This document shows, one piece after another, positions 22,206 through 31,805 of a DNA stretch of 64,000 bases. The position numbers were made by a program, and so were the translations under genes. A model generated the notes under the pieces. That model searched no databases, was not told the DNA's origin, and worked only from the letters and a program-made list of their open reading frames with translations. Every line of letters begins with the position of its first letter. Positions within the stretch are counted from its first letter, which is position 1. Source of the DNA: Symbiodinium natans (Eukaryota; Sar; Dinophyceae; Suessiales; Symbiodiniaceae); NCBI GenBank assembly GCA_905221605.1, contig CAJNDS010002760.1, forward strand, positions 37,501 to 101,500, read 5' to 3'.

Positions 22206-22288
22206 GGCCCAGCGCTCCAATAACCGTCCAGCACTGGCTCGGCAACATAGGGGACCGCCTCTACCTGGAAGAGTGCCCCGGTACTCCG
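22206..22288 (+). CDS. exon, unknown protein
   Basis: Acceptor GTGCAACAG, frame PSAPITVQHWLGNIGDRLYL EECPGTP, donor ACTCCG|GTGCCAC. Joined to the next exon in phase by a 47-nt intron of TTTAGGG units; an alternative donor eight bases earlier would also leave an open frame. Confidence 0.55.
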
Positions 22289-22335
22289 GTGCCACTTTAG
22301 GGTTTAGGATTTAGGGTTCAGGGTTTAGGGTTTAG

Positions 22336-22466
22336 GGGAATGGAGGCTCACGGGCGGCGTACGAGGCGCGCGGTCCGGACCTCGTCTGGAAACTAACGTG
22401 GCAAGGCGGCGACGAAGGGCACAGGAGTGGACACGCTCCAAAATGGCCGAAGAGTATTCTTCTTAG
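22336..22466 (+). CDS. exon, unknown protein
   Basis: Acceptor is a telomere-like unit (TTTAG|GGG) and the donor is CTTAG|GTTTAGG. In phase with 22206-22288 the frame reads SRAAYEARGPDLVWKLTWQG then GDEGHRSGHAPKWPKS. A second frame, ending MAEEYSS and stop, is open with the alternative upstream donor. Confidence 0.5.
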
Positions 22467-22840
22467 GTTTAGGGTTTAGGGTTTGGGTTTTGGGTTTAGG
22501 GTTTAGGGTTTAGGGCTTTTCGAATTTCGCCCCCCCGCTCCCCGCCCAAAGTCAGCAGTATTTGCATAAATGGAGCCCGAAGGATAGAGCAAACAAAAAA
22601 AGCAGATGCCATGGCCCAAAATGCCCTCAACCTTCAAGCCCTCTAAGCAAGGCCTCAGCCCAGAACCTTGGCTCTTCTAGGGTTTAGGGTTTAGGGTTTT
22701 GGGTTTAGGGTTTAGGGTTTAGGGTTTAGGGCTTGGGGAGCTTTAGACCCAAGGACCCTGAACCCCTCAACGCTGAGCCCCCATTCAGGCGTCAGCTAAA
22801 TAATCACTCCAGGGATCAGGGGGCTTGATACATAGCCTGT

Positions 22841-22996
22841 GGGATGATCCCCCTTATACTAAGAGTCGTTAGTAGGGATTCAATAGGGGGTACCTTTGGG
22901 ATGTTCCCCCTTATACTAAGAGTCGTTCATGGGGATTACAATAGGGGCTACTAGAATCCCTACTAAGGACTGTTAGTAGAAGGGGGAACATCCCAA
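22841..22996. mobile_element. MITE-like element, family A copy 5 (double left arm)
   Basis: Two tandem left arms (GGGATGATCCCCCTTATACT and GGGATGTTCCCCCTTATACT) and one right arm ending GGGGGAACATCCCAA, the same composite layout as copy 1. Confidence 0.8.
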
Positions 22997-22999
22997 CAT

Positions 23000-23500
23000 A
23001 GCCCCGTCGTCCGCAGGAGCAAGTGTTGACCGGAAGCTTGGAGTATGGTTCAAGGGGTTTGACAATCTTGCACGTAGAGGCAATGCTGATACCCGCGAGG
23101 TACCGAACTGTGGCTCCGCATACGCTGTTTTGTGGGGAATATGCTGTAGTTTGCAGGGCTTTGGGTTTACGTTTGTGGTTCCCTTCTTCTCACTTTCTTA
23201 TATATATATATATTATATTCTAGATTATATATTATAATATAAATAAATAAATAAATAAATAAATATATATATATATATATAGATATGTCCTCGTTGCGTG
23301 CGATGCCTATAGGGTCCAGGATCCAGCACGCTGATGCGGCACTCTCAAACCCAAGCCACATAACCCTCCACCCCACGCCCCACATAAACCCCAAAGCCCT
23401 AAAGCCTAAACTCCTCAACCCTAGAGCCCTAAAATCCCAAAACCCTAAAGCCCTGAAACCCTAAAACTCAAATCCCTCATTCCCGCCCTAAACCCTATAA
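23000..23500. other. AT-rich and decayed repeat stretch
   Basis: (TA)n and (AAAT)n between about 23200 and 23285, then decayed CCCTAAA-type sequence. The 66-codon frame at 23023-23223 runs into the AT repeat; I see no splice-bounded exon. Confidence 0.55.
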
Positions 23501-23528
23501 ACCCTAAACCCACCAGCAATGCCAGCAG

Positions 23529-23603
23529 GAGCCTCCTTCAGCACCTGCCGAGCTCCCCGTCGCATCGCTGCAGAAGCTCCGGCAAGGGGCACCATGGCCG
23601 ACC
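23529..23603 (+). CDS. exon, unknown protein
   Basis: Acceptor AATGCCAGCAG, donor CGACC|GTGGGG. Exactly 25 codons: EPPSAPAELPVASLQKLRQG then APWPT. A poly-G tract follows the donor. Confidence 0.6.
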
Positions 23604-24045
23604 GTGGGGGGGGGGGGGGGGTAGCATGGACCCTTCCTCCAAAGATCCCTAAGGGAATGAAAGGGTCATATTAGGAGAAGATTAACGGAACCGTTAGGGG
23701 TACAACCTTAGGGATGCGAGTCTTCATCCCTTGAAACATAGGAGCCTTATAATTGATTTGTTTTTATTGGGGCGGGGGGGGGGGGGGGGGATTGTAGTAT
23801 ATTTTTTTAAAGGGAGCATAAGGGAATACCATTAGTAATGGTTCCGACCCCTATGTTAAGGGCTTGAGGGGGTTTAGGGTACAGGTCTTAGGTTTTTGTT
23901 AGCAAGCGGGAGGGTGTATTCACAACGGTTGAGGGGCTTTGGGAGGTTTAGGTATGGGTTGTCGAACAAACGTCCCCCTAAACCCTAAACCCTGAAAAAA
24001 GCAAGGGAAAAATAGAAATAGATAAACACCCTAGACCCTCCTCAG

Positions 24046-24127
24046 GATCGCGCAGCTGTTGAAACAGCCCTGGACGGCCTGAGAAGCCGCGGCTTCGTTT
24101 GGGTGAATTTCGAGGAGCCATGCAAGG
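24046..24127 (+). CDS. exon, possibly RRM-like strand
   Basis: Acceptor CCTCCTCAG and donor AAGG|GTTTAGG at a G-type array. The frame reads DRAAVETALDGLRSRGFVWV then NFEEPC. The spacing of Ala/Leu then RGFVWVNFE loosely recalls an RNA-recognition motif, but this is too short to assign. Confidence 0.7.
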
Positions 24128-24451
24128 GTTTAGGCTTCAGGGTTCAGGGTTCAGGGTTTAGAGTTTAGAGTTTAGAGTTTAGGGTTTAGGGTTTAGGGCT
24201 TAGGGTTTAGGCTTTAGGGTTTAAGCCCAAATCCTCCAAGCAGGTCGCAAGTCTCTTGCTTAAGGGAGGAGCCTGGGGGCCTGCATTGAGGAGTTTAAAT
24301 AAGGAAGCTCAGGGTTTGTGGTTTGGGGTTGAGGGTTTAGGGTTCAGGGTTTGGGGTTCAGGTTGGCAGTTCTTATTCCTGGAGGGCTTTCGGAGGGTTT
24401 CTAGGTTGGTTTTTTCTCACAATGAGGGTATGAGGCCTGTCTCTGACTTGG

Positions 24452-24567
24452 GCTTCTGGAGTTTGCAGGCCTTCTCCTTGTTTTTTCAAGGCTCCCGTAT
24501 AAAGTCGGCAACCGCGGCAACCCGCAAGAAGGGTGCTCTTATTATAATCTGGTTATTGGGCTACCAA
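24452..24567. mobile_element. MITE-like element, family D copy 3
   Basis: Right end ATTGGGCTACCAAG and interior AAGAAGGGTGCTCTTATTAT match the family; the left end is diverged. Confidence 0.5.
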
Positions 24568-24648
24568 GTCAGGGTGTCAAGGGTTTAGGGTTTAGGGTTT
24601 AGGGTTTGGGGTTTGGGGTTTGGGGTTTGGGGTTTGTAGTGTTCAGAG

Positions 24649-24751
24649 CCACACGGGTGGTTGTTGGGCTCACCATGCCTGGTGGCCGGGCGAGTGATGG
24701 CGCGGTGTGTTGTGCCCACCGGCAACCCAGACCTTTGGGAAGATGCAGAAG
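24649..24751 (+). CDS. exon, unknown protein
   Basis: Acceptor GTTCAGAG after a TTTGGGG array and donor GCAGAAG|GTAGAAC. Open for 103 nt: WLLGSPCLVAGRVMARCVVP then TGNPDLWEDAE. The arrays here are in the reverse of the usual order, G before and C after. Confidence 0.55.
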
Positions 24752-24788
24752 GTAGAACCCCCATGTAGTAACGAAAACGACTATTGGG

Positions 24789-24925
24789 TCCTAAACCCTA
24801 AACCCTAAACCCTAAACCCTAAACCCTAAACCCTAAACCCTAAACCCTAAACCCTAAACCCTAAACCCTAAACCCTAAACCCTAAACCCTAAACCCTAAA
24901 CCCTAAACCCTAAACCCTAAACCCA
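24789..24925. repeat. pure (CCCTAAA)n array
   Basis: About 19 perfect units without interruption. Confidence 0.97.
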
Positions 24926-25169
24926 AACGCGCTTCGGAAGAGGCTGGCCTAAACCCAGACCCTGCGGCAAAGCCCTGAAAGCCCCACAACCCCTTGAAAC
25001 CCCAAAGCCCCAAGCATCCTGAACCCCTCCACCCTAAAACCACTGGCTCTAAGAATTAAGGTTTAGGGTTTAGGGTTTAGGGTTTAGGGTTACATACCCT
25101 TTGAGGGATCATACAGGGTACCTCATTCCCTACTAAGAACCAGCCAGTAGACCCCCACACCCAAACCCC

Positions 25170-25259
25170 GCACCGCGCCGGAAGGAGGCGGATGCCTTGA
25201 GTCAGGCCGCGGCAGCCGCACTGCCAGCTGCAGGAGCCCCATTCTTAGAGGGTGCTTGA
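25170..25259 (+). CDS. candidate exon, Ala-rich
   Basis: GC-rich island; frame RRKEADALSQAAAAALPAAG then APFLEGA and TGA. A donor at TTAGAGG|GTGCTT just before the stop is possible. Confidence 0.45.
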   Translation, partial: APRRKEADALSQAAAAALPAAGAPFLEGA

Positions 25260-25377
25260 GCTACTATTTTGCTTGAGAAGACCCCCCAAAATGTAAGATT
25301 TACAATGGTAGTCAGTATGTTGCCCTTGTAAGGATTTTTTTTTTTTTTTTGGGGGGGGGGGGGGGGTCTTAAGCAAA

Positions 25378-25498
25378 TAGCAGCCAGGGAGGGGGGGTTC
25401 AAGGTGGGTATGTAACCCGAGGTTCCGCAAGACTCCCTGCTGCTACTCCCTAAGGCTCTCTACGCTTCCCATGAACCAGCCTCCCCTAAGAACCCTGG
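25378..25498. mobile_element. MITE-like element, family I copy 3 (reverse)
   Basis: TTCAAGGTGGGTATGTAACC then GAGGTTCC is the reverse complement of the core of copies 1 and 2. Confidence 0.6.
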
Positions 25499-25852
25499 GT
25501 AGAGGGTTGCGGTTTAGGGGTCCATACGGGGGGTGTAGGGTTTGGCGTCAAGGCTTTGGAGTTTGGAGTTTTGGGTTTAGGGCTGAAAGCCTGTTTTGGA
25601 TGCGGCTTGCAGTCGCTGATGTTTTCTAGAACGCCAGGGCTTCAATAGTTTAGGGTTTGGGGTTTAGGGTTTAGGGTTCAGGGTTGAGGGTATGAAAGCT
25701 ATGTTTTACCATGAGAAGAGACTCGAATAATTAAGGGTTAGGGTTTTTGAGGTTCGCGAGGTGCCCTATGAACCCTAAATCTCAAACCCGAAGCCCCCAA
25801 CCCTAAATCCGGAACCCTAAACCCTAAACCCCAAAAACCCTAAAACCCAAAG

Positions 25853-25948
25853 GCCTCTGCTCTTCGAGGACCCTACAAGGCAAGCTCTCAGGCCCAGAAA
25901 AATGCCCACAAGCACTGCGCGTATGCGCCTTTGGAGATCTGGGCATCC
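25853..25948 (+). CDS. exon, unknown protein
   Basis: Acceptor CCCAAAG, 32 codons (ASALRGPYKASSQAQKNAHK then HCAYAPLEIWAS), and a possible GA donor TCC|GAAACCC leading straight into a C-type array. Confidence 0.5.
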
Positions 25949-25994
25949 GAAACCCTAAACGCTAAACGCATCCCTAAACGCTAAACCCTAAACC

Positions 25995-26048
25995 CTAAAC
26001 CCTAATACCCTAATACCCTAATACCCTAATACCCTAATACCCTAAACC
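25995..26048. repeat. (CCCTAAT/A) variant array
   Basis: Five CCCTAATA units inside a CCCTAAA array, a local variant. Confidence 0.9.
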
Positions 26049-26049
26049 C

Positions 26050-26166
26050 TACCGCACTTCGGACAGAGGAGCCTTCCTAGCGGAAGCTGGGGCGTCCGGC
26101 AGGCCTCATGCCATGCAAGGGCATTTCAGTGCGGCCCAGAAAGACGGCTTGGGCGCCCAGCTTTGA
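26050..26166 (+). CDS. terminal exon, unknown protein
   Basis: Open from the array edge: YRTSDRGAFLAEAGASGRPH, AMQGHFSAAQKDGLGAQL, then TGA at 26164-26166. Third positions are GC-rich. The acceptor may be TCGGACAG at about 26062. A family F MITE begins 20 nt after the stop, so it would lie in the 3'UTR or next intron. Confidence 0.55.
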   Translation, partial: YRTSDRGAFLAEAGASGRPHAMQGHFSAAQKDGLGAQL

Positions 26167-26185
26167 GGAGTTTCCTTCAGCTCTA

Positions 26186-26280
26186 TCCAAAGGCTCCTAT
26201 GTGGCACCTTTTTGGGGTAGCATACTAGAATCCCCTATGACTAACCCCAAAAAGGAACTACATTGGAGCCTTTGGGTAAA
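26186..26280. mobile_element. MITE-like element, family F copy 1
   Basis: Inverted ends TCCAAAGGCTCCTATGT and ACATTGGAGCCTTTGGGTA; interior CTAGAATCCCCTATGACTAA. Two closely related copies at 53355 and 54831. Confidence 0.85.
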
Positions 26281-26282
26281 TC

Positions 26283-26391
26283 TTCTTGGTAGCCCAGTGG
26301 TACTCGTTACTTTGTTTTTGGTTCAAGGGTTCTTAACAAAGGGCTTTTTTGGGTACCCTTACTTTAAGATATGGTTTCTGGGCTACCAAGT
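26283..26391. mobile_element. MITE-like element, family D copy 4
   Basis: Best-preserved inverted ends of the family: CTTGGTAGCCCAG and CTGGGCTACCAAG. It abuts the family F copy directly. Confidence 0.85.
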
Positions 26392-26591
26392 CTTATAGGC
26401 CTTTCACACACGGTTTTTGATTGGAGGTTAGAGGCTAAGCAGGAGCTCGGGACCAGAGGTCCCGAGGATCCCAATCTACGAGCTCATGTGCAGGGCTTAG
26501 GGTTTTTAGGGTTTCAGGCTTTAGGGTTTTGGGTGTGGGGTTTACGGCTTTAGGGTTTCAGGGTTTTAGATGTATCTGAGGGTAGCGTCAC

Positions 26592-26690
26592 GGGCCCTTA
26601 ATAAGGTCCCCAACCTCCTTTACAAATCTTGTTTAGGGTATATAAGGGGTACCCCCTTCGAGGGCCCCTACTAAGGGACCATGTAACTAC
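26592..26690. mobile_element. MITE-like element, family N copy 2
   Basis: GGGCCCTTAATAAGG...GGTATATAAGGGGTACCCCC...GGGCCCCTACTAAGGGACC. Confidence 0.6.
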
Positions 26691-26777
26691 CTGTGGAGGC
26701 TTCGGGTTTTAGGGTTCTAGGCTGTAGGTTTTGGGGTTTAGAGCTCTAGGTCTTTAGCGCTTTAGATGTAGAGCAGG

Positions 26778-27032
26778 GTGGGCGTTAACTTGCCGCACGC
26801 GCCCGCTCAGCAAAAGTCATCAGCTGCTGAGCAGCAGGCTGAGCAAAGCTATAGTGTCGGTTTGAATAAGAACGGAAATCGTCACCTTGCAGTAAGATCG
26901 TTAAAGTGTTACACGTGTGCCGTTTCTTCTGCTGAATCTACTGCACGCCTGTCGCTCATAACTTCATTCGTGTGCAAGCATGATAAACACCATCATGAGG
27001 GTGGCTCCCTACTTTTTGGGTCCAACATATAG
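26778..27032 (+). CDS. possible ORF, Gln/Ala-rich start
   Basis: An 84-codon frame with HAPAQQKSSAAEQQAEQSYS near its start and a Cys/His-containing end. No arrays inside, but also no clear splice sites, and the 3' part merges with MITE-like sequence. Confidence 0.3.
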   Translation: MGVNLPHAPAQQKSSAAEQQAEQSYSVGLNKNGNRHLAVRSLKCYTCAVSSAESTARLSLITSFVCKHDKHHHEGGSLLFGSNI

Positions 27033-27411
27033 TACGGCACCCTTACGGTAAGAACCAAAAAGGGGCCCCTAATTTAGAGAACTACCCATGAAACTGTACG
27101 TCTAAAGCACCCGTCCTCTCGCCAACAAGGATCGGAGGACGGCTGAATGTTCCGGAGTGTTTATGGGCTTGAAACCCTAAACCCAAATACCCTAGACCCT
27201 CAACCGCAACAAACCCGACCCGTTGCTGGATTTGGGCGCTGGGCCCTTGGCATTCCGTAGTCGTGACAGAACTTCAGAAAGGAAACGGCTACGTGGGGGA
27301 TCAATGTTTCCCAAGTATGTCGTACCCTAACCAAAAACCCGAGATTTGTTTGGATGGGAAACAACATACCCTAAACCCTAAACCCTAAGCCCTAAACCCT
27401 AAACCCTAAAC

Positions 27412-27507
27412 TACACTCAAGGCCTCCGCTTCGTGACTGGTGCCTGGCTAGACCGCACGACGGGCCTGGAGACTTGGATTATGTTTCAAGTGACCGTTGA
27501 GCTTTAG
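27412..27507 (+). CDS. candidate exon, unknown protein
   Basis: Begins at a C-type array edge. The frame reads YTQGLRFVTGAWLDRTTGLE then TWIMFQVTVEL and TAG. A donor at TTTCAA|GTGACC would remove the last six codons. Confidence 0.55.
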   Translation, partial: YTQGLRFVTGAWLDRTTGLETWIMFQVTVEL

Positions 27508-28235
27508 GTGAAGGGTTTAGGGTTTAGGGTTAAGGGTTAAGGGTTTAGGGCTTAGGGTCTAGGGTTTAGGGTTTAAGGCTAAGGGCGTAGGGTTTAGAGA
27601 GTTCTAAGGGCTTCTGGGGGGGCGTGCTCGCTTCGTCTTCAGGCTTGAGCTAGTGCTTCGAGTTTGGGTGTGGAGCTAAGCATTCCATTTAATGCTTCGG
27701 GTTACTGCCCTCCTAGTGTGGCCAAAGATACGAAAACCTGAAATCGAATGTACCCTTATCCCACAAGCCAAGACATTTTTCCGGCCGGAACCTTACCCTA
27801 CAAAGGAATCAAAGCAGGTACCCCGTAAGTCAAAGCGGACCATGTGGTTAACCCCAACACGCCTACACCCTAAAGCCTAAGCCCTAAACCACCTAAACCC
27901 CCTAAGCTCCCTAAACCCCCCTAAACTCCCTAAACTCTAAACCCCCTAAACCCCCTGAACCCCCTTAAACCCCCTAAGCCCTAAACCCCCTAAGCTCCCT
28001 AAACTCCCGAAACTCTAAACCCCCGAGGCAAGAGGCCACCACACTTAAGAAAACAAAACCTAAACCCCCTCAACCCCCTAAACCGCCTGAGCCCTCTAAA
28101 CCCCCTAAAGTCCCTTAACTCCCTAAGCCCTAAACCCTCCCTAAACCCTAAACCCTCAACACTAGACACTAAACCCTGAACCCTAGACCCTAAACCAGAC
28201 CCCAAATCCTAGACCCTAGAGCCTATTAACCCTAG

Positions 28236-28303
28236 ACCCTGTGAAACCCGAAGCATCCGAGGAGTCGGTGCAGGCTGAGACGCAGGCCGAACGGGGGCTT
28301 TAG
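28236..28303 (+). CDS. candidate exon, acidic
   Basis: Acceptor ACCCTAG, frame PVKPEASEESVQAETQAERG, ending at the edge of a G-type array where CTT TAG closes it. Confidence 0.45.
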
Positions 28304-28949
28304 GGTTTAGGGCTTAGGGTTTAGGGTTTAGGGTTTAAGGTTTAGGGAGTTTAGGGTTTAGGGTTCAGGGTTGAGGGAGTTTAGGGGGAGTTTAGGGAGT
28401 TTAGGGTTTGGGAGTTTAGGGAGTTCAGGGGCTTAAGCTTTGAGGTTTCGTGTTTAGGGGTTTAGGGGCTCTTGTGGGTCGGATTCATGGCCTAGGGTTT
28501 GGGGTTTAGAGTTTAGGGAGTTTAGATGGCTTAAGTTTGGCCTTTTGTTGGGGCCTAAGCCCTAAACCCTAAACCCTAAATTAAACCCTAAAATAAGCCC
28601 TAAACCCTTAACCCACTGTGGGTTAGGGGTGCAGGAGTTGAGGAAATGCAGGGCTTAGGGGGTCATGGGATGGAGTGCCTTCCAGGAGTCTTCAGCTCAC
28701 GGGCTCGAATTTTAGGTTTGGGGCTTAGGGCTTGGAATACTTAGGTTTGGGGTTTAGGATTTAGGGTTAGGGTTTAGGGTTTAGGGGAAGGTTTGGGGTT
28801 TCGGGTTCAGGGTGGGTATGGAGTTCGAGGAGGAGGTACTTGGCGTGTTTTTTTGTTCGCTTGGTTACCCTAAACCATTTAAGAGCCTCCGGCTCAAGCC
28901 GCCGAACCCGCAAAAAGGTTTGGGGTTTGGTGATTTTGTTTGCGGTCCT

Positions 28950-29352
28950 GTTGGGGGGGTGGGGGGGTGGGGGGGGGGGGGTGGGGGGCGGGGGGGTGGG
29001 GGGGTGGGGGGGTGGGGGGGTGGGGGGGGGGGTGGGGGGGGTGGGGGGGGTGGGGGGGTGGGGGGGTGGGGGGGTGGGGGGGGTGGGGGGGTGGGGGGTG
29101 GGGGGGGTGGGGGGGTGGTGGGGGGGGTGGGGGGGGTGGGGGGGGGGGTGGGGGGGGGGGGGGTGGGGGGGTGGGGGGTGGGGGGGTGGGGGGGTGGGGG
29201 GGGTGGGTGGGGGGGGTGGGGGGGTGGGGGGTGGGGGGGTGGGGGGGGGGGGTGGGGGGGTGGGGGGGTGGGGGGGGGTGGGGGGGTGGGGGGTGGGGGG
29301 GGTGGTGGGGGGGGGGGGGGGGTGGTGGGGGGGTGGGGGGGGGGGGGTGTGC
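28950..29352. repeat. 400-bp (G6-8 T)n tract
   Basis: Nearly only G with a T every six to nine bases. The long Gly/Val/Trp frames on plus and Pro/His/Thr frames on minus across 28812-29563 are artefacts of this tract. Strong quadruplex potential. Confidence 0.95.
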
Positions 29353-29621
29353 GGGAGGGGGGGTTTTTTCGAGCCCTATGCACTGTGCGAAAACGCCTAT
29401 GGTCCATGAGTTTTGGGGGCTGGTTCCTCCACGGAAAAGCTGGCGGGGTACCCCCCCCTACCCCCCCCCCCATTTTGGGGGGGAAAGGACCTTTTCCCAT
29501 CCAACACGCCGCCAGGGTCGGCGGATATACCCTACACCCCAAACCCTAAACCCTAAACCCTAAACCCTAAACCCAAAACCCTAAACCCTAAACCCTAAAC
29601 CCCAAACCTTCTTCATCCCAG

Positions 29622-29699
29622 GCACAGCTGAAGAACCTGGCAACGCAGTTTGATCGTGCGCAGCGCTTCGACCGCATGTGGGGTGACCCATGGATTGAG
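29622..29699 (+). CDS. exon, unknown protein (set 29.6 kb, exon 1)
   Basis: Acceptor CTTCTTCATCCCAG, donor TTGAG|GTTCTAGG. Exactly 26 codons with strong coding character: AQLKNLATQFDRAQRFDRMW then GDPWIE. A family E MITE starts two bases inside the intron. Joins 29934-29965 in phase. Confidence 0.82.
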
Positions 29700-29701
29700 G
29701 T

Positions 29702-29883
29702 TCTAGGATGCCCAGCCGTGCCCCTATTCCCCTTTTTTGGGGTTTTTGTTCCCTTATAATGAACCCAGGGTTTAGGGTTTTGGGTTTAGGGTTTAGGGGG
29801 TTGTTGTTCCTTATAAACCCATTTCAGCAACAAAAGGGCACCTTTCTTAAAAAAAAAATCCCAGGTTACTGGGCAACCTAGGG
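29702..29883. mobile_element. family E MITE with nested G-type array
   Basis: Inverted ends CTAGGATGCCCAG and CTGGGCAACCTAG. A TTTAGGG block (29767-29803) sits in the loop, flanked by a near-direct repeat of TTGTTCCCTTATAA...ACCC at 29746-29766 and 29804-29820. The copy at 36285 has only one such segment and no array. Confidence 0.85.
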
Positions 29884-29933
29884 TTTACGGGGCGTTGGGA
29901 CAACAAAACAGAGTCTTCCCATCGCACATCCAG

Positions 29934-29965
29934 GCAGTGCTGCGGGGTCAGCACTTGCGATGCAG
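29934..29965 (+). CDS. exon (set 29.6 kb, exon 2)
   Basis: Acceptor GCACATCCAG, donor GATGCAG|GTCCATG. The 32 nt read AVLRGQHLRC in phase 0 with the previous exon and leave two bases for the next. Confidence 0.75.
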
Positions 29966-29971
29966 GTCCAT

Positions 29972-30076
29972 GGGGATGTTCCCCGATATTCTGGCAGTCC
30001 TTAATAGGGGCTACAGTAGGGGGGGGGACTCTAATTCCCTACTAAGGAGCTGTGAGTATCAGGGGGAACATCCCAA
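29972..30076. mobile_element. MITE-like element, family A copy 6
   Basis: Palindrome GGGGATGTTCCCC to GGGGGAACATCCC, directly behind the donor of exon 29934-29965. Flanked by an 18-bp direct repeat with two mismatches (29953-29970 and 30083-30100) that carries the donor. Confidence 0.85.
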
Positions 30077-30364
30077 GTGAGAACTTTCGATGCAAGTCCA
30101 GCACAAAACCTGAGCCTACAAGTTTGGCCTGAAACCGAAGATCCCCAAGCACGGCCCAAACCCTGAACCCTAAACCCCAAACCCTGAACCCTAAACCCGA
30201 AACCCCAAACCCGATACCCTGAACCTGAAAACCCCAAACCCTAAACCCTAAACCCTAAAAACCCTAAACCCCAAACCCTAAACCCTACACCCTAAACCCT
30301 AAACCCTAAACCCTAAGCCCTAAGCCCTAAAGCCCTAAGCCCTAAGCCCTGCTCTCAAGCAAAG

Positions 30365-30423
30365 GCTTGATATCGTGGCAGCCTTGGGCCCCACGATGCT
30401 GCAACTCGATTGCTTTTGTGCTG
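30365..30423 (+). CDS. exon (set 29.6 kb, exon 3)
   Basis: Acceptor CAAGCAAAG, donor GTGCTG|GTTTATG. In phase with exon 2: (R)LDIVAALGPTMLQLDCFCA, a hydrophobic segment. Leaves one base. Confidence 0.72.
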
Positions 30424-30576
30424 GTTTATGGATTAGGGTTCAGGCTTAGGGGTTAGGGTTTAGGGTTTAGGGTTTAGGGTTTAGGGTTTAGGGTTTAGGG
30501 CAGTATCTTGTGGGCCTGTGCGGGTTCAGGCCCGGCTCCCCTAAAGCTTTATAGGCTTGGTGGGTGCGGGGCCCAG

Positions 30577-30604
30577 CGTGCCCAGTACACCATGTCCGTG
30601 ACAG
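30577..30604 (+). CDS. candidate exon (set 29.6 kb, exon 4)
   Basis: Acceptor GGGGCCCAG, donor GTGACAG|GTAGGG. In phase after exon 3 it reads (A)CPVHHVRD. If the exon starts at 30555 instead, another frame (AQRAQYTMSVT) is open. Confidence 0.45.
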
Positions 30605-30727
30605 GTAGGGTTTAGGGTTTAGGGTTTAGGGTGTAGGGGGGTTTGGGGTTTAGGGTTTAGGGTTTGGGGTTTGGGGTTTAGGGTTTGGGGTTTAGGAATA
30701 TCCGGCAAGCAATGGTAGCTGTACATG

Positions 30728-30863
30728 GTCACTTCTCCAAAACATGACCTCACTTCCTCTAAAAGATGGTTGCTTCTGTGCTCCTCATTCTAAGGCGGCC
30801 CCTCTTTTTTAGGGTATCCGACAAGGGACCAGAACTTAGCGATTTGACCATATGGCTGCGATC
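30728..30863. mobile_element. MITE-like element, family G copy 3
   Basis: TGGTCACTTCTCCAAAACAT at the left, GGCGGCCCCTCTTTTTTAGG and TTTGACCATA at the right. Confidence 0.65.
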
Positions 30864-31538
30864 CAAAAGGTCCAGGCTACCTAGCAGGCCCAGAAGCCTT
30901 TTGGCGACCTTTGTTGCAGCCGTTCTCTTCGTGCCCCCCGGCCCCCCCCCCCCCCCCGCCCCCCCCTCACTACGGCGGCTCTTTGATACAGGTCCGCGCC
31001 GCGACATACGTATGAAACAAGGGGGCGTGACATCGGTACGTAGCGGGGGAAGGACACCGCGACATGCCCCTATACCTTGGGGACGAAAGTTTGAGGGTTT
31101 GGGGTCTAGATTTCTCTCCAGGGGTCTTCAGGCTGGTTGGCTTTGACTTTGCAGCCTGGGTTTAGGGTTTAGGGTTTAACGTTTAGGGTTTAGGGGATAG
31201 AGTTTAGGACTTAGGATTTAGGATTTAGGGTTTAGGGTTGGAGAACCCAAAAGTTGTAATCCTACAAAAAACCAACTCACCAAGTGCCCTTACCCTTGAA
31301 CGTGGGCTGAGCTGGGGTAGAGTTCATGCCTGCAGGGCTTGTGTGGGTTCGTTGTAGGGCTTATAGCCCTAAACCCCAAACCCTGAACCCTCTAAACTCC
31401 CCGAAGCCCCACACCCCTAAACCCCAAAGCTCCCAAAAAAACCTAAAACCCTAAACCCCAAAGCTCCCAAAACCCTAAAACCCTAAACCCTAAAGCCTAA
31501 ACCCGAAGTCCCAAAAGTTTCGGGCTGTGGCACCCCAG

Positions 31539-31614
31539 GAGAGGCATGTACCGAGAGAAGCTCTCAAACAGCGAGGTCGTGGAAGAGCCTGGCCAGCACA
31601 GAGCTTTGTGACAG
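31539..31614 (+). CDS. exon, unknown protein
   Basis: Acceptor GGCACCCCAG, donor GTGACAG|GTAGGG. All three frames are open or nearly so; ERHVPREALKQRGRGRAWPA is open throughout, while RGMYREKLSNSEVVEEPGQH stops just before the donor. Splice sites are better evidence than the frame. Confidence 0.58.
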
Positions 31615-31721
31615 GTAGGGTTTAGGGCTTCAGGGTTTTCGGGCTTTAGGTTTTTTGGGTTTTAGGGCTAGGGGTTTTGGCGTTTTGGGGTTTCTCAGGG
31701 TAGCTATATGGGGCCGGGTTG

Positions 31722-31805
31722 TATAGGGTATATAAGGGGTATATAACGCGTCCCCGTGTAAGGGCCCGTACTAAGGGACCATGTAGCTGCTATGTAGCTA
31801 CCCTA
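31722..31805. mobile_element. MITE-like element, family N copy 3
   Basis: GGGTATATAAGGGGTATATA and AAGGGCCCGTACTAAGGGAC; half the length of copy 1. Confidence 0.5.

Noticed and set aside
26186-26391. Part of the 96-codon frame 26108-26398
   Set aside because: Only the region up to the TGA at 26164 in another frame looks coding; the rest is two adjoining MITEs.
28812-29563. Open frames of 189-245 codons (Gly/Val/Trp on plus, Pro/His/Thr on minus)
   Set aside because: They are translations of the (G6-8 T)n tract.
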